A stretch of DNA of 5,231 nt from Bordetella parapertussis (lineage in GTDB: Bacteria; Pseudomonadota; Gammaproteobacteria; Burkholderiales; SG8-41), in NCBI GenBank assembly GCA_945863085.1, contig CAMBCD010000209.1, forward strand, positions 1-5,231. The letters run 5' to 3'. Numbering within the stretch: position 1 is the stretch's first letter; the number at the start of each line of letters is the position of its first letter. Under the pieces are notes generated by a model that saw only the letters and a list, made by a program, of their open reading frames with translations, had not been told where the DNA came from and searched no databases. Both the position numbers and the translations under genes were made by a program. Shown piece by piece: positions 1 to 5,117 of this stretch.

Positions 1-20
1 ATTCCCTTTCGGAGTCTGCA

Positions 21-797
21 ATGGCGAAAATCCAGGAATTGATGAACATTGAAGGCCAGGTCAGCGTGGTCACCGGTGGCGCGACCGGCATCGGATTGCA
101 AATGGCGAAAGGCCTCGCCGAAGCCGGCTCCAACATCGTGATCTGTTCGCGGCGGCTTGATGTCTGTGAAGCCGCAGCGGCCGAGATCGAAAAAATCGGC
201 GTCCAGGCGCTGGCCCTGGGCTGCGACGTGACCAAGGCTGATCAGGTCGAGGCGATGAAGGATGCCGTGCTGAAAAAATTCGGCCGCGTCGATGTGCTGG
301 TCAACAATGCCGGCCGTGCCTGGGTGGCGCCACCGGAAGACACGCCGCTGGAACGCTGGCAGCAGGTGTTCGACCTCAACATCACCGCGCCTTTTCTCTG
401 CGCGCAGGCGCTGGGCCGCGAATTCATCAAGCAGAAACGCGGCAAGATCATCAACATCGCGTCGATCGCCGGCCTCGTCGGCCGCAACCCCGCCGCCTAC
501 AACTCGATCGCCTATGGTGCGAGCAAGGGTGCGCTGGTCAATTTCACCCGCGATCTCGCGGTGAAATGGGCGCAGCACAACATCCAGGTCAATGCGATCT
601 GCCCGGGATTTTTTGTGACGCCGATCAACGAAAAGATGTACGTGAAAAACAAGGACAACATCGAGCGCGAGATCCCGCTGGGTCGTACCGGTGGCCCCGA
701 CGACTTGAAGGGTATTGTGGTGGTGCTGGCGTCGAATGCATCGAACTTCATGACCGGCGCGATCATTCCGGTGGATGGCGGTGCGGTGGCCTGGTAG
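21..797 (+). CDS. SDR family NAD(P)-dependent oxidoreductase
   Basis: A complete 258-residue protein of the classical short-chain dehydrogenase/reductase family, which moves hydride between NAD(P)H and an alcohol/carbonyl pair in the cytoplasm. The Rossmann motif TGGATGIG is at residues 18-25 and the structural NNAG at 95-98. The catalytic tetrad is N120 (DLNI), S148 (NIAS), Y165 and K169 (YGASK). CPG at 194-196 and PVDGG near the C-terminus are also typical. Length is normal for the family (about 250). C42-S-R-R after the second strand puts arginines where NADP-preferring members often have them, so NADP(H) is a weak inference. The ATG is preceded by GGAG at 11-14, six bases away, which fixes the start. 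The overall pattern resembles gluconate 5-dehydrogenase-like and 3-oxoacyl reductase-like SDRs, but the substrate cannot be assigned. Its promoter and any upstream operon partner lie outside the window. The stop codon directly abuts the stop of the convergent YeeE/YedE gene. Confidence 0.96.
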   Translation: MAKIQELMNIEGQVSVVTGGATGIGLQMAKGLAEAGSNIVICSRRLDVCEAAAAEIEKIGVQALALGCDVTKADQVEAMKDAVLKKFGRVDVLVNNAGRAWVAPPEDTPLERWQQVFDLNITAPFLCAQALGREFIKQKRGKIINIASIAGLVGRNPAAYNSIAYGASKGALVNFTRDLAVKWAQHNIQVNAICPGFFVTPINEKMYVKNKDNIEREIPLGRTGGPDDLKGIVVVLASNASNFMTGAIIPVDGGAVAW

Positions 798-1352
798 TCA
801 GCGCCGTTCCACGCCACTGCGCTCGACGCCGACGAACAGCGCAACCGCCGCTGCGGCCAGCAGCGCCAGCAGCAGGCCCTGCGGCAGCCCGGTGATGCCG
901 GCCAGTGTCACCTTGCCCAGTTTCCACACCGACAGGATGTGGCTGTTCACCCAACTGAAGGATGCGGCGTAGAGCATGGCCCCGAACAGCATGCCCACGG
1001 CGCCAACCAGCGCATGGATCTTGCCGGTTGCGACGGCGGCAAGGCCGGTGCCCGGGCAGTAACCGTAGAGCACCATGCCGACCCCGAAGATTGCAGCGCC
1101 GATGATGGTGCCCAGCATGTTCGCGTCGCGGACATGGAACTTCGCGGCACCGAGGTGCACGAGAGCCAGCACGCCGATGCCGCCGACCACGATGGCGGTG
1201 AACATCACCTTGAGCACTGTGAAGTCGCGCAAGCGGAACTGGTTGATGATGACGTCGTAGTCGAGCACCTTGCCACGATGCAGCAGCCAGCCGAAGGCGG
1301 CGCCGAAGACAACAGCGAGGATCAGTGCTGCATTGCCGGTGATGGGGAACAT
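798..1352 (-). CDS. YeeE/YedE family half-transporter (DUF6691-like second half)
   Basis: A 184-residue integral membrane protein. Hydrophobic segments lie roughly at residues 7-24, 47-68, 80-98, 112-132 and 152-176. The segment GYCPGTGLAA (97-106) carries C99 and is the hallmark of the small YeeE/YedE-type subunits; VLKVMFTAIV around 46-55 is also typical. Full-length YeeE/YedE proteins transport thiosulfate or related sulfur species, using conserved membrane cysteines to handle the substrate. Here the family is split into two half-size proteins, and this is the downstream one. It lies 18 bp behind the first half on the same strand and has its own ribosome binding site (AGGAGA, plus-strand 1360-1365, seven bases from ATG), so the two are almost certainly co-transcribed and probably form one transporter. 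The exact substrate (thiosulfate, sulfide or a persulfide) is not visible. There is no room for a downstream terminator before the convergent SDR gene. Confidence 0.93.
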   Translation of the reverse strand: MFPITGNAALILAVVFGAAFGWLLHRGKVLDYDVIINQFRLRDFTVLKVMFTAIVVGGIGVLALVHLGAAKFHVRDANMLGTIIGAAIFGVGMVLYGYCPGTGLAAVATGKIHALVGAVGMLFGAMLYAASFSWVNSHILSVWKLGKVTLAGITGLPQGLLLALLAAAAVALFVGVERSGVERR

Positions 1353-1370
1353 GTCAGTATCTCCTGGGCA

Positions 1371-1895
1371 TCAATTATGGGGACGGAACATCAGCCAGGC
1401 CGTGGCCAGTCCCGACGCGAACATCACTACGAGGAATGTCCAGCCAACGACGGCGAGCTGCAGACCCTGCGAAATGCCGTTGCCGCTGGTGCAGCCGCCG
1501 GCCATGCGGGCGCCATACATCGCCAGCGCGCCGCCAATGAAGGCCACGACCATGCGGCGTGTGACCGACGGACCGAAGCGCTCCCGCCAGACCGGCGGTA
1601 CGGTCTCGATGCTGAAGCTGCGCGAGGCCAGCGCCGAGAGCAGGGCGCCGAGGAAGGTGCCGACCAGGAACAGGGTGCCGTAGTCGAGTTTCATCGGATT
1701 TTTCGCCCAGTACGGATTCTGTGTCACCGCCTCGCTGCCGACAGCGATGCCGGCAACGCCGCCCGCGATCTGCGAGATCGCCGTGGTGATCCCGATAGGG
1801 CTGGCGACCACGACAAAGACGACCCAGCTCAGCACGCCGATGCCCGCGCCGACCAGATAAGGCGACCAGTTCACAGGTTTCAGAATGGAACTCAT
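1371..1895 (-). CDS. YeeE/YedE family half-transporter (first half, GCTSG motif)
   Basis: A 174-residue integral membrane protein and first gene of the two-gene minus-strand operon. Hydrophobic stretches lie around residues 13-36, 73-90, 115-133 and 146-170. The diagnostic motif GARMAGGCTSGNGISQG (128-144) contains C135 and is the YeeE/YedE (Sulf_transp) signature; members are linked to uptake of thiosulfate and other inorganic sulfur compounds. At about half the length of single-chain YeeE, it is expected to pair with the next gene, which supplies the CPGTG cysteine motif. The start is well supported by AAGGAG on the minus strand (plus-strand 1902-1907), six bases before ATG. It is transcribed divergently from the CRP/FNR-type regulator, and a CRP-spaced palindrome lies about 63-78 bp upstream of its start. 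Family assignment is firm; substrate and partner are inferred. Confidence 0.94.
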   Translation of the reverse strand: MSSILKPVNWSPYLVGAGIGVLSWVVFVVVASPIGITTAISQIAGGVAGIAVGSEAVTQNPYWAKNPMKLDYGTLFLVGTFLGALLSALASRSFSIETVPPVWRERFGPSVTRRMVVAFIGGALAMYGARMAGGCTSGNGISQGLQLAVVGWTFLVVMFASGLATAWLMFRPHN

Positions 1896-1930
1896 TTGCG
1901 ACTCCTTCGGATAAATTCCGGATTTGTTTC

Positions 1931-1936
1931 AGTATG
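1931..1936 (-). promoter_or_regulatory. Candidate -10 element for the YeeE/YedE operon
   Basis: Read on the minus strand this is CATACT, four of six matches to TATAAT. A start of transcription about seven bases downstream (near 1924) would put the centre of the palindrome at 1958-1973 close to -41.5, the classical class II position for CRP/FNR activators. No TTGACA-like -35 is visible where one would be needed, which suits an activator-dependent promoter. Single weak match; position is inference. Confidence 0.3.
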
Positions 1937-1957
1937 CAGTCCGGGGCATCGGGTTTC

Positions 1958-1973
1958 AGTGACTGCGGTCACA
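1958..1973. promoter_or_regulatory. CRP/FNR-type operator in the divergent control region
   Basis: AGTGACTGCGGTCACA contains GTGA-N6-TCAC with perfect arms (GTGAC and GTCAC around a 4-bp centre), the geometry of CRP-superfamily sites. It lies between the divergent YeeE/YedE operon and the CRP/FNR-type regulator gene. It shares 10 of 16 positions with the palindrome core at 2729-2744. The adjacent regulator has a recognition helix of the type that contacts such half-sites, so it is the most likely ligand. A global CRP/FNR protein is the alternative. Confidence 0.6.
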
Positions 1974-2003
1974 AAGGGCCGGGGAGAGGATGATTGGTGC
2001 AGG

Positions 2004-2009
2004 TATACT
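2004..2009 (+). promoter_or_regulatory. Candidate -10 element for the CRP/FNR-type regulator gene
   Basis: TATACT matches TATAAT at five of six positions and is preceded by AGG. Transcription would begin near 2016, leaving a leader of about 27 bases before the preferred ATG at 2043. No convincing -35 is present 16-18 bp upstream (GGGGAG-like sequence). The palindrome centre would lie near -50, which is not a canonical activator spacing. Confidence 0.4.
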
Positions 2010-2029
2010 CAATTGCGATCAATGGATCT

Positions 2030-2035
2030 GGTGGA
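2030..2035 (+). promoter_or_regulatory. Ribosome binding site deciding the regulator start
   Basis: GGTGGA lies seven bases before the ATG at 2043. The in-frame ATG at 2022 has no Shine-Dalgarno sequence and sits only about 13 bases after the candidate -10 element, so 2043 is preferred. Confidence 0.5.
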
Positions 2036-2042
2036 ATGCGGG

Positions 2043-2708
2043 ATGGAAGCGAAGGATTTGCGCACCCAGGTGCTCGAACATTTCCCCGTTCTGGCGGGGT
2101 TGCCCGTGCAGAGACTGGACGGGCTGCTGGCGGCTGCGCAATTTGTGCAGGTTCCGGCCAACACGGTCCTGTTTGATGCGCAGGAACCCTGCCGGGGTTT
2201 CCCGCTGCTGCTGGCGGGTGCGGTCCGGGTGGTCAAGACGGCGCCCAACGGGCGGGAAATCCTGTTGTACCGTGTCGAACCCGGGGATGGCTGCATCCTG
2301 TCCGGTGGATGCCTGCTGGGGCAGACCGGCTACAAGGCCACCGGCATTGCTGAAAACGAAGTCAAGCTATTGATGCTGCCGCCGCAGTCGTTCCAGGCAT
2401 TGCTGCTGGAACATGAGCCTTTTCGCCAATTCGTATTCGGGCTGTACGCGGCCCGGCTGACCGAGGTCATGGAACTCGTGGAGGAGGTGGCGTTTCGCCG
2501 GCTTGATCAGCGCCTGGCGCAACTGCTCATCCGGCGTGGTCCGGTCATCGAGGAGACACACCAGACGCTGGCTGACGAACTCGGCAGTGTGCGCGAAATT
2601 GTGAGCAGGCTGCTGCGGAGTTTCGAAACCCGCGGATGGGTGAGCCTGGCGCGCGAACGGATTTCTGTCAGCGATCCCAAGGCGCTGTCAGCCATCGCGC
2701 GCGGATAA
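2043..2708 (+). CDS. CRP/FNR-superfamily transcriptional regulator
   Basis: A 221-residue cytoplasmic DNA-binding regulator. Residues about 14-120 form the cyclic-nucleotide-binding-like beta-roll (VLFDAQEPC, then LLLAGAVRVVK and GREILLYRVEPGD). Residues about 123-147 form the long dimerisation helix, and about 150-212 the winged helix-turn-helix. The recognition helix SVREIVSRLLRSFE (182-195) has R184, E185, S188 and R189, combining CRP-like (R-E-R) and FNR-like (E-S-R) base-contacting positions. The cAMP-pocket RSA-type residues are not evident; instead the loop reads GDGCILSGGCLLG with C84 and C90 six residues apart, plus C50. There is no N-terminal FNR-type [4Fe-4S] cysteine cluster. It therefore probably does not sense cAMP or O2 by those routes; cysteine-based redox or sulfur sensing is an inference. 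It is divergent from the YeeE/YedE operon and upstream of the DUF2892 gene. The reading frame stays open far upstream, but that part lies antisense to the transporter genes. Confidence 0.93.
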   Translation: MEAKDLRTQVLEHFPVLAGLPVQRLDGLLAAAQFVQVPANTVLFDAQEPCRGFPLLLAGAVRVVKTAPNGREILLYRVEPGDGCILSGGCLLGQTGYKATGIAENEVKLLMLPPQSFQALLLEHEPFRQFVFGLYAARLTEVMELVEEVAFRRLDQRLAQLLIRRGPVIEETHQTLADELGSVREIVSRLLRSFETRGWVSLARERISVSDPKALSAIARG

Positions 2709-2726
2709 GAGCCTGTTGCAGGACCC

Positions 2727-2746
2727 TCTGTAACCCAGGTTACAGA
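2727..2746. promoter_or_regulatory. 20-bp palindrome, candidate CRP/FNR-type operator upstream of DUF2892 gene
   Basis: Two 9-bp arms (TCTGTAACC and GGTTACAGA) match perfectly around a CA centre, giving TGTAA-N6-TTACA, the spacing of CRP-superfamily sites. It starts 18 bp after the regulator stop and ends 63 bp before the DUF2892 ATG, where it could drive a separate transcript. An outer imperfect repeat (GCCTGTTG at 2711-2718, CAGCAGGC at 2747-2754, seven of eight pairing) extends the dyad. It could also fold in RNA, but a 2-base loop and no following T-run argue against an intrinsic terminator. Confidence 0.6.
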
Positions 2747-2799
2747 CAGCAGGCGACGTGCCTGCCCAGACTGCATGCCATCACCAACCGGAATATGAC

Positions 2800-2804
2800 G
2801 GAGG
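2800..2804 (+). promoter_or_regulatory. Ribosome binding site of the DUF2892 gene
   Basis: GGAGG lies five bases before the ATG at 2810. It selects this start in a frame that stays open well upstream, where the sequence overlaps the regulator gene out of frame. Confidence 0.8.
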
Positions 2805-2809
2805 CAGGG

Positions 2810-2998
2810 ATGAAAACAAATGTAGGCGGTATCGATCGCGCGGCACGTATCACGGCAGGTCTGGTACTGATCGGGCTTGCCGCGACGGGCACCGTGGGCG
2901 CCTGGGGCTGGATCGGGGTTGTTCCGCTGGCGACCGGCATCATCGGATGGTGTCCGGCGTATCTGCCGTTCGGATGGTCTTCCTGCCGCAGTCGCTGA
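2810..2998 (+). CDS. DUF2892 (YgaP-like transmembrane) protein
   Basis: A 62-residue membrane protein with the DUF2892 pattern. NVGGIDRAAR (4-13) comes first, then two hydrophobic segments at about 14-30 and 32-47 joined by a short turn (GAWGW). The C-terminal tail GWCPAYLPFGWSSC (46-59) has C48 and C59. This small domain occurs alone or fused to rhodanese, as in E. coli YgaP, and is often found beside sulfur-handling genes. No rhodanese domain is present here. The length is typical of stand-alone members. It follows the CRP/FNR-type regulator after 101 bp that include a strong palindrome, so it may have its own regulated promoter rather than simple read-through. A role with the nearby YeeE/YedE halves in sulfur or persulfide handling at the inner membrane is inferred from family and context. 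Confidence 0.92.
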   Translation: MKTNVGGIDRAARITAGLVLIGLAATGTVGAWGWIGVVPLATGIIGWCPAYLPFGWSSCRSR

Positions 2999-3004
2999 AC
3001 CGTT

Positions 3005-3034
3005 TGCGGCTGACCGGCGTCTCAGGGAGCCGCA
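3005..3034. other. Hairpin-forming repeat in the convergent gap
   Basis: TGCGGCT (3005-3011) and AGCCGCA (3028-3034) are a perfect 7-bp inverted repeat around a 16-base loop, in the 94-bp gap between the convergent DUF2892 and TPR-oxygenase genes. A smaller GGGC/GCCC hairpin follows at 3036-3048. The position suits transcription termination, but no T-run follows on either strand, so this is not a clear intrinsic terminator. Confidence 0.25.
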
Positions 3035-3092
3035 TGGGCTGACCGCCCGGAACTGGTGTGGCAGCGCTTGCCGCTATTCGGACGGGCTTGCT

Positions 3093-5012
3093 TCAACCAA
3101 TGCTGCGTGCGCGCCCATAGAGCAGCGTGACATTGATGCGCCGGTTCGTATATCCGGGCTTGAAATGCAATTCGTCGGTGATGTGGATCAGACTCGAGTC
3201 GAACAGCACGCAGCGGTTTTCCTTGTAAGGTACCCGCATCGACCTGGCGTCATGTGTCTCCAGAAAGGCCTTCATCTTGGCCTGATTGGTGTTGTAGTCG
3301 GCAAAGGTCCAGCTGGTGGGAGCCGGCACGTCGTAGACCACCATGCCGCCGCTGGAGTTGTCCGCGCAGGCTTCGTCCGGGGTGATCCAGAAATTGACGT
3401 TGACCTTGGCGAAGTCGGCGTGCATGTTGATGCCCTGCAGGCGCTGGTCGTATTTGAAACCCCAGGCCTGCAGCAAGGGCAGATCGCCGATGACGCGCGG
3501 CATCGCCTGCCGCAGCGCGTCGGCAATGGCGAGCAGGACCGGTGGCGCGAAGCCCTGGGTCAGCAGTGCGCCGAGATAACCTTCGCCTGCCTCCAGTTTC
3601 CACACCGTCGCCTCTTCGCAGTGGCGGCGCAGCGCAACGAGTGCGGCGGGTGAAAGGAAGTTGTCGATGGCGACGACCGGAGGCCGGTTCGAGAGGTATT
3701 GTTCCTCGATCGCGTTGTAGTCATTGTCTCCGAGCGCCGGCCCGGAGAAGGGTGCCACCGGAAAGTGGTGGATGGCGGCCAGCGCGTTGCGCAGGGCGTC
3801 GGCCTCGCTGCCGGAAGGTGCGAAAGTCTTCCCTGTGTCCCCGGTTTGAACGTAATAACGCTTCAGCAGTCCGAGCGCGTTGCGGCCGCTAGCATCGAGC
3901 AGGTCGCGCTGTGACAGCAGTTCGAGTTGCTCGCAGTCATGGCGAATACGCGGCTCCTTCACCGGCCAGGACACCATATCCAGTGCATTGCGTTGCCGGA
4001 TGGCAAGGGATCGCGATTCCTCGAACAGCTGCGCGGCACTGTCCAGATCACGCCGGGCCAGCGCCGCCTTGCCCAGGATGGCGAGACATTCAATGTCGCC
4101 GTGCATCTCGGCATGGCAGCTGCGTTCCAGATCTTCCAGGCCGGCAGTGTTGCGTGTGTCGGCCAGTAGCGCCGCCAGTCCCTGGATGGCCGCCACAGGT
4201 TTCTGGCCGGACGCCAGTGCGGCACGGAACTCCGTTTCTGCCCGCACGGCATCTTCAACACCGGCATAGGCCGTTCCCAATTCAGCGTGGATCTCGGGAG
4301 TCATGGCCTCCGGCGAAGCCAGTTCGAGTCGCATGCCGATCGCAGTGTAGTAGTCGCCCAGCTTGTTCTGGCAGCGCATCATCTGCAGGATTGCCTGGGG
4401 CGAGCCCTGAAAGACCTTGTGTGCCCGAAGCGCGTTGCCGAACGCTTCGTGATAATTGCCGACTGCCTGATTGGCGCGGCTGAGGGTCAGCAGTCCGCGG
4501 AAATCATCCGGATCGGAAAACATCACCGCCGAAGCCAGCTTGTAGGCTTGCCGCCAGTCCTTGAGGGCCAGCGCAATTTCTGCCATGACGGTCAGCAGGA
4601 GCGTTTCATCGGGCGGCGGGCTTGCGAGCCGTTTCTGGATATAGGCATCGGCCTCGTCAAACAGTCCGTTGGCCTGCAGCAGTATCAGGAATATTGCCGA
4701 TGCGTCGTATCCGGCGCGTGGATCGTGGACCGCAGGGCGTCCGACAGCCAGCGCCGGTGCAGGACCGTCGTCCGACACCATGATTGCCAGCGCCCGGGCC
4801 ATGCTCTTCGTCCAGCCTTCCTGCCAGAAGCGCGACTCGCAGACATGGCGCATTGCCGCCAGATCGCCGCAAACCAGAAGGCACACGGCAGCTTCAAATG
4901 CGTCTTCGTCGGAGGACGGCGGGGTCGAGCCCAGCAGCGAATAAGCAGCAGAGCTCCGGCCGGTCGAGCGGAGTATTTTTATTTCTTGATATGCCGGGGA
5001 GAGCATGGGCAT
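3093..5012 (-). CDS. TPR-like protein with C-terminal 2OG-Fe(II) oxygenase domain
   Basis: A 639-residue protein from the chosen start. Residues about 30-340 are alpha-helical with degenerate TPR-like repeats (WRQAYKLASAVMFSDPDDF at 153-171, then GNYHEAFGNALRAHKVF and DLDSAAQLFEESRSLA), expected to bind a protein partner. Residues about 446-639 resemble a prolyl-hydroxylase-type 2-oxoglutarate/Fe(II) oxygenase. It opens with VVAIDNFLSP. Iron ligands appear to be H531-A-D533 (NMHADF) and H610 (DSSLIHITDE), with R624/R625 (NRRINVTLLYG) as the 2-oxoglutarate-binding candidate. Such enzymes hydroxylate proteins or small molecules; the substrate is unknown. There is no signal peptide, so it is likely cytoplasmic. 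The start is uncertain. An ATG at 5069 gives 19 more residues but lies upstream of a promoter-like pair, and ATGs at 5012 and 5006 lack a clear Shine-Dalgarno. The gene follows the Bug-type receptor on the same strand, with no obvious functional tie. The family call is good; the repeat boundaries are approximate. Confidence 0.85.
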   Translation of the reverse strand: MPMLSPAYQEIKILRSTGRSSAAYSLLGSTPPSSDEDAFEAAVCLLVCGDLAAMRHVCESRFWQEGWTKSMARALAIMVSDDGPAPALAVGRPAVHDPRAGYDASAIFLILLQANGLFDEADAYIQKRLASPPPDETLLLTVMAEIALALKDWRQAYKLASAVMFSDPDDFRGLLTLSRANQAVGNYHEAFGNALRAHKVFQGSPQAILQMMRCQNKLGDYYTAIGMRLELASPEAMTPEIHAELGTAYAGVEDAVRAETEFRAALASGQKPVAAIQGLAALLADTRNTAGLEDLERSCHAEMHGDIECLAILGKAALARRDLDSAAQLFEESRSLAIRQRNALDMVSWPVKEPRIRHDCEQLELLSQRDLLDASGRNALGLLKRYYVQTGDTGKTFAPSGSEADALRNALAAIHHFPVAPFSGPALGDNDYNAIEEQYLSNRPPVVAIDNFLSPAALVALRRHCEEATVWKLEAGEGYLGALLTQGFAPPVLLAIADALRQAMPRVIGDLPLLQAWGFKYDQRLQGINMHADFAKVNVNFWITPDEACADNSSGGMVVYDVPAPTSWTFADYNTNQAKMKAFLETHDARSMRVPYKENRCVLFDSSLIHITDELHFKPGYTNRRINVTLLYGRARSIG

Positions 5013-5034
5013 CACGTTCAAAAAGGGAGGCGTG

Positions 5035-5061
5035 ATTCTACCGCGCTTCCCGCCGTGTCCA
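5035..5061 (-). promoter_or_regulatory. Candidate promoter of the TPR-oxygenase gene
   Basis: On the minus strand TGGACA (5061-5056) and TAGAAT (5040-5035) each match the sigma-70 -35 and -10 consensus at five of six positions. They are separated by 15 bp, which is shorter than the optimal 17. Transcription would begin near 5028, about 16 bases before the ATG at 5012. If real, it rules out the longer start at 5069 for this transcript. Confidence 0.35.
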
Positions 5062-5084
5062 GGGGCCATTCACCGGACATTGCA

Positions 5085-5101
5085 AGCGCTGCGGAAGCGC
5101 T
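5085..5101. other. Small hairpin between the Bug-type receptor and TPR-oxygenase genes
   Basis: AGCGCT occurs twice (5085-5090, 5096-5101). Because it is self-complementary it can form a 6-bp stem with a 5-base loop, 17 bp after the receptor stop codon on the minus strand. No T-run follows, so it is at best a weak terminator or transcript-end stabiliser. Confidence 0.25.
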
Positions 5102-5117
5102 GTCCCGGTGTGCCGTA

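Noticed and set aside
2009..2022. Possible FNR box near the regulator start (ATCAA half-site).
   Set aside because: The partner half reads TCAAT rather than TTGAT at the required spacing, so only one half-site is present.
939..2042. A very long open frame on + continuous with the regulator, as if the regulator had a 367-residue N-terminal extension.
   Set aside because: It runs antisense through both YeeE/YedE genes, and its composition (rich in A, D, E, H, G and R, with no recognisable domain) is that of a shadow frame in GC-rich DNA. The regulator homology and a ribosome binding site begin at 2043.
2727..2746. Palindrome as a Rho-independent terminator of the regulator gene.
   Set aside because: The loop would be only 2 bases and no T-run follows; the CRP-type half-site spacing explains it better.
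2877..3653. A 258-codon plus-strand open frame across the 3' end of the TPR-oxygenase gene.
   Set aside because: Antisense to the well-supported oxygenase domain, with no domain of its own and no ribosome binding site; a shadow frame.
3061..5092. An 11-bp inverted repeat (GCAGCGCTTGC at 3061-3071, GCAAGCGCTGC at 5082-5092) flanking the TPR-oxygenase gene, as if marking a mobile unit.
   Set aside because: A few 11-bp matches are expected by chance in 5 kb, there is no target duplication or transposase, and the core AGCGCT is a common GC-rich palindrome.
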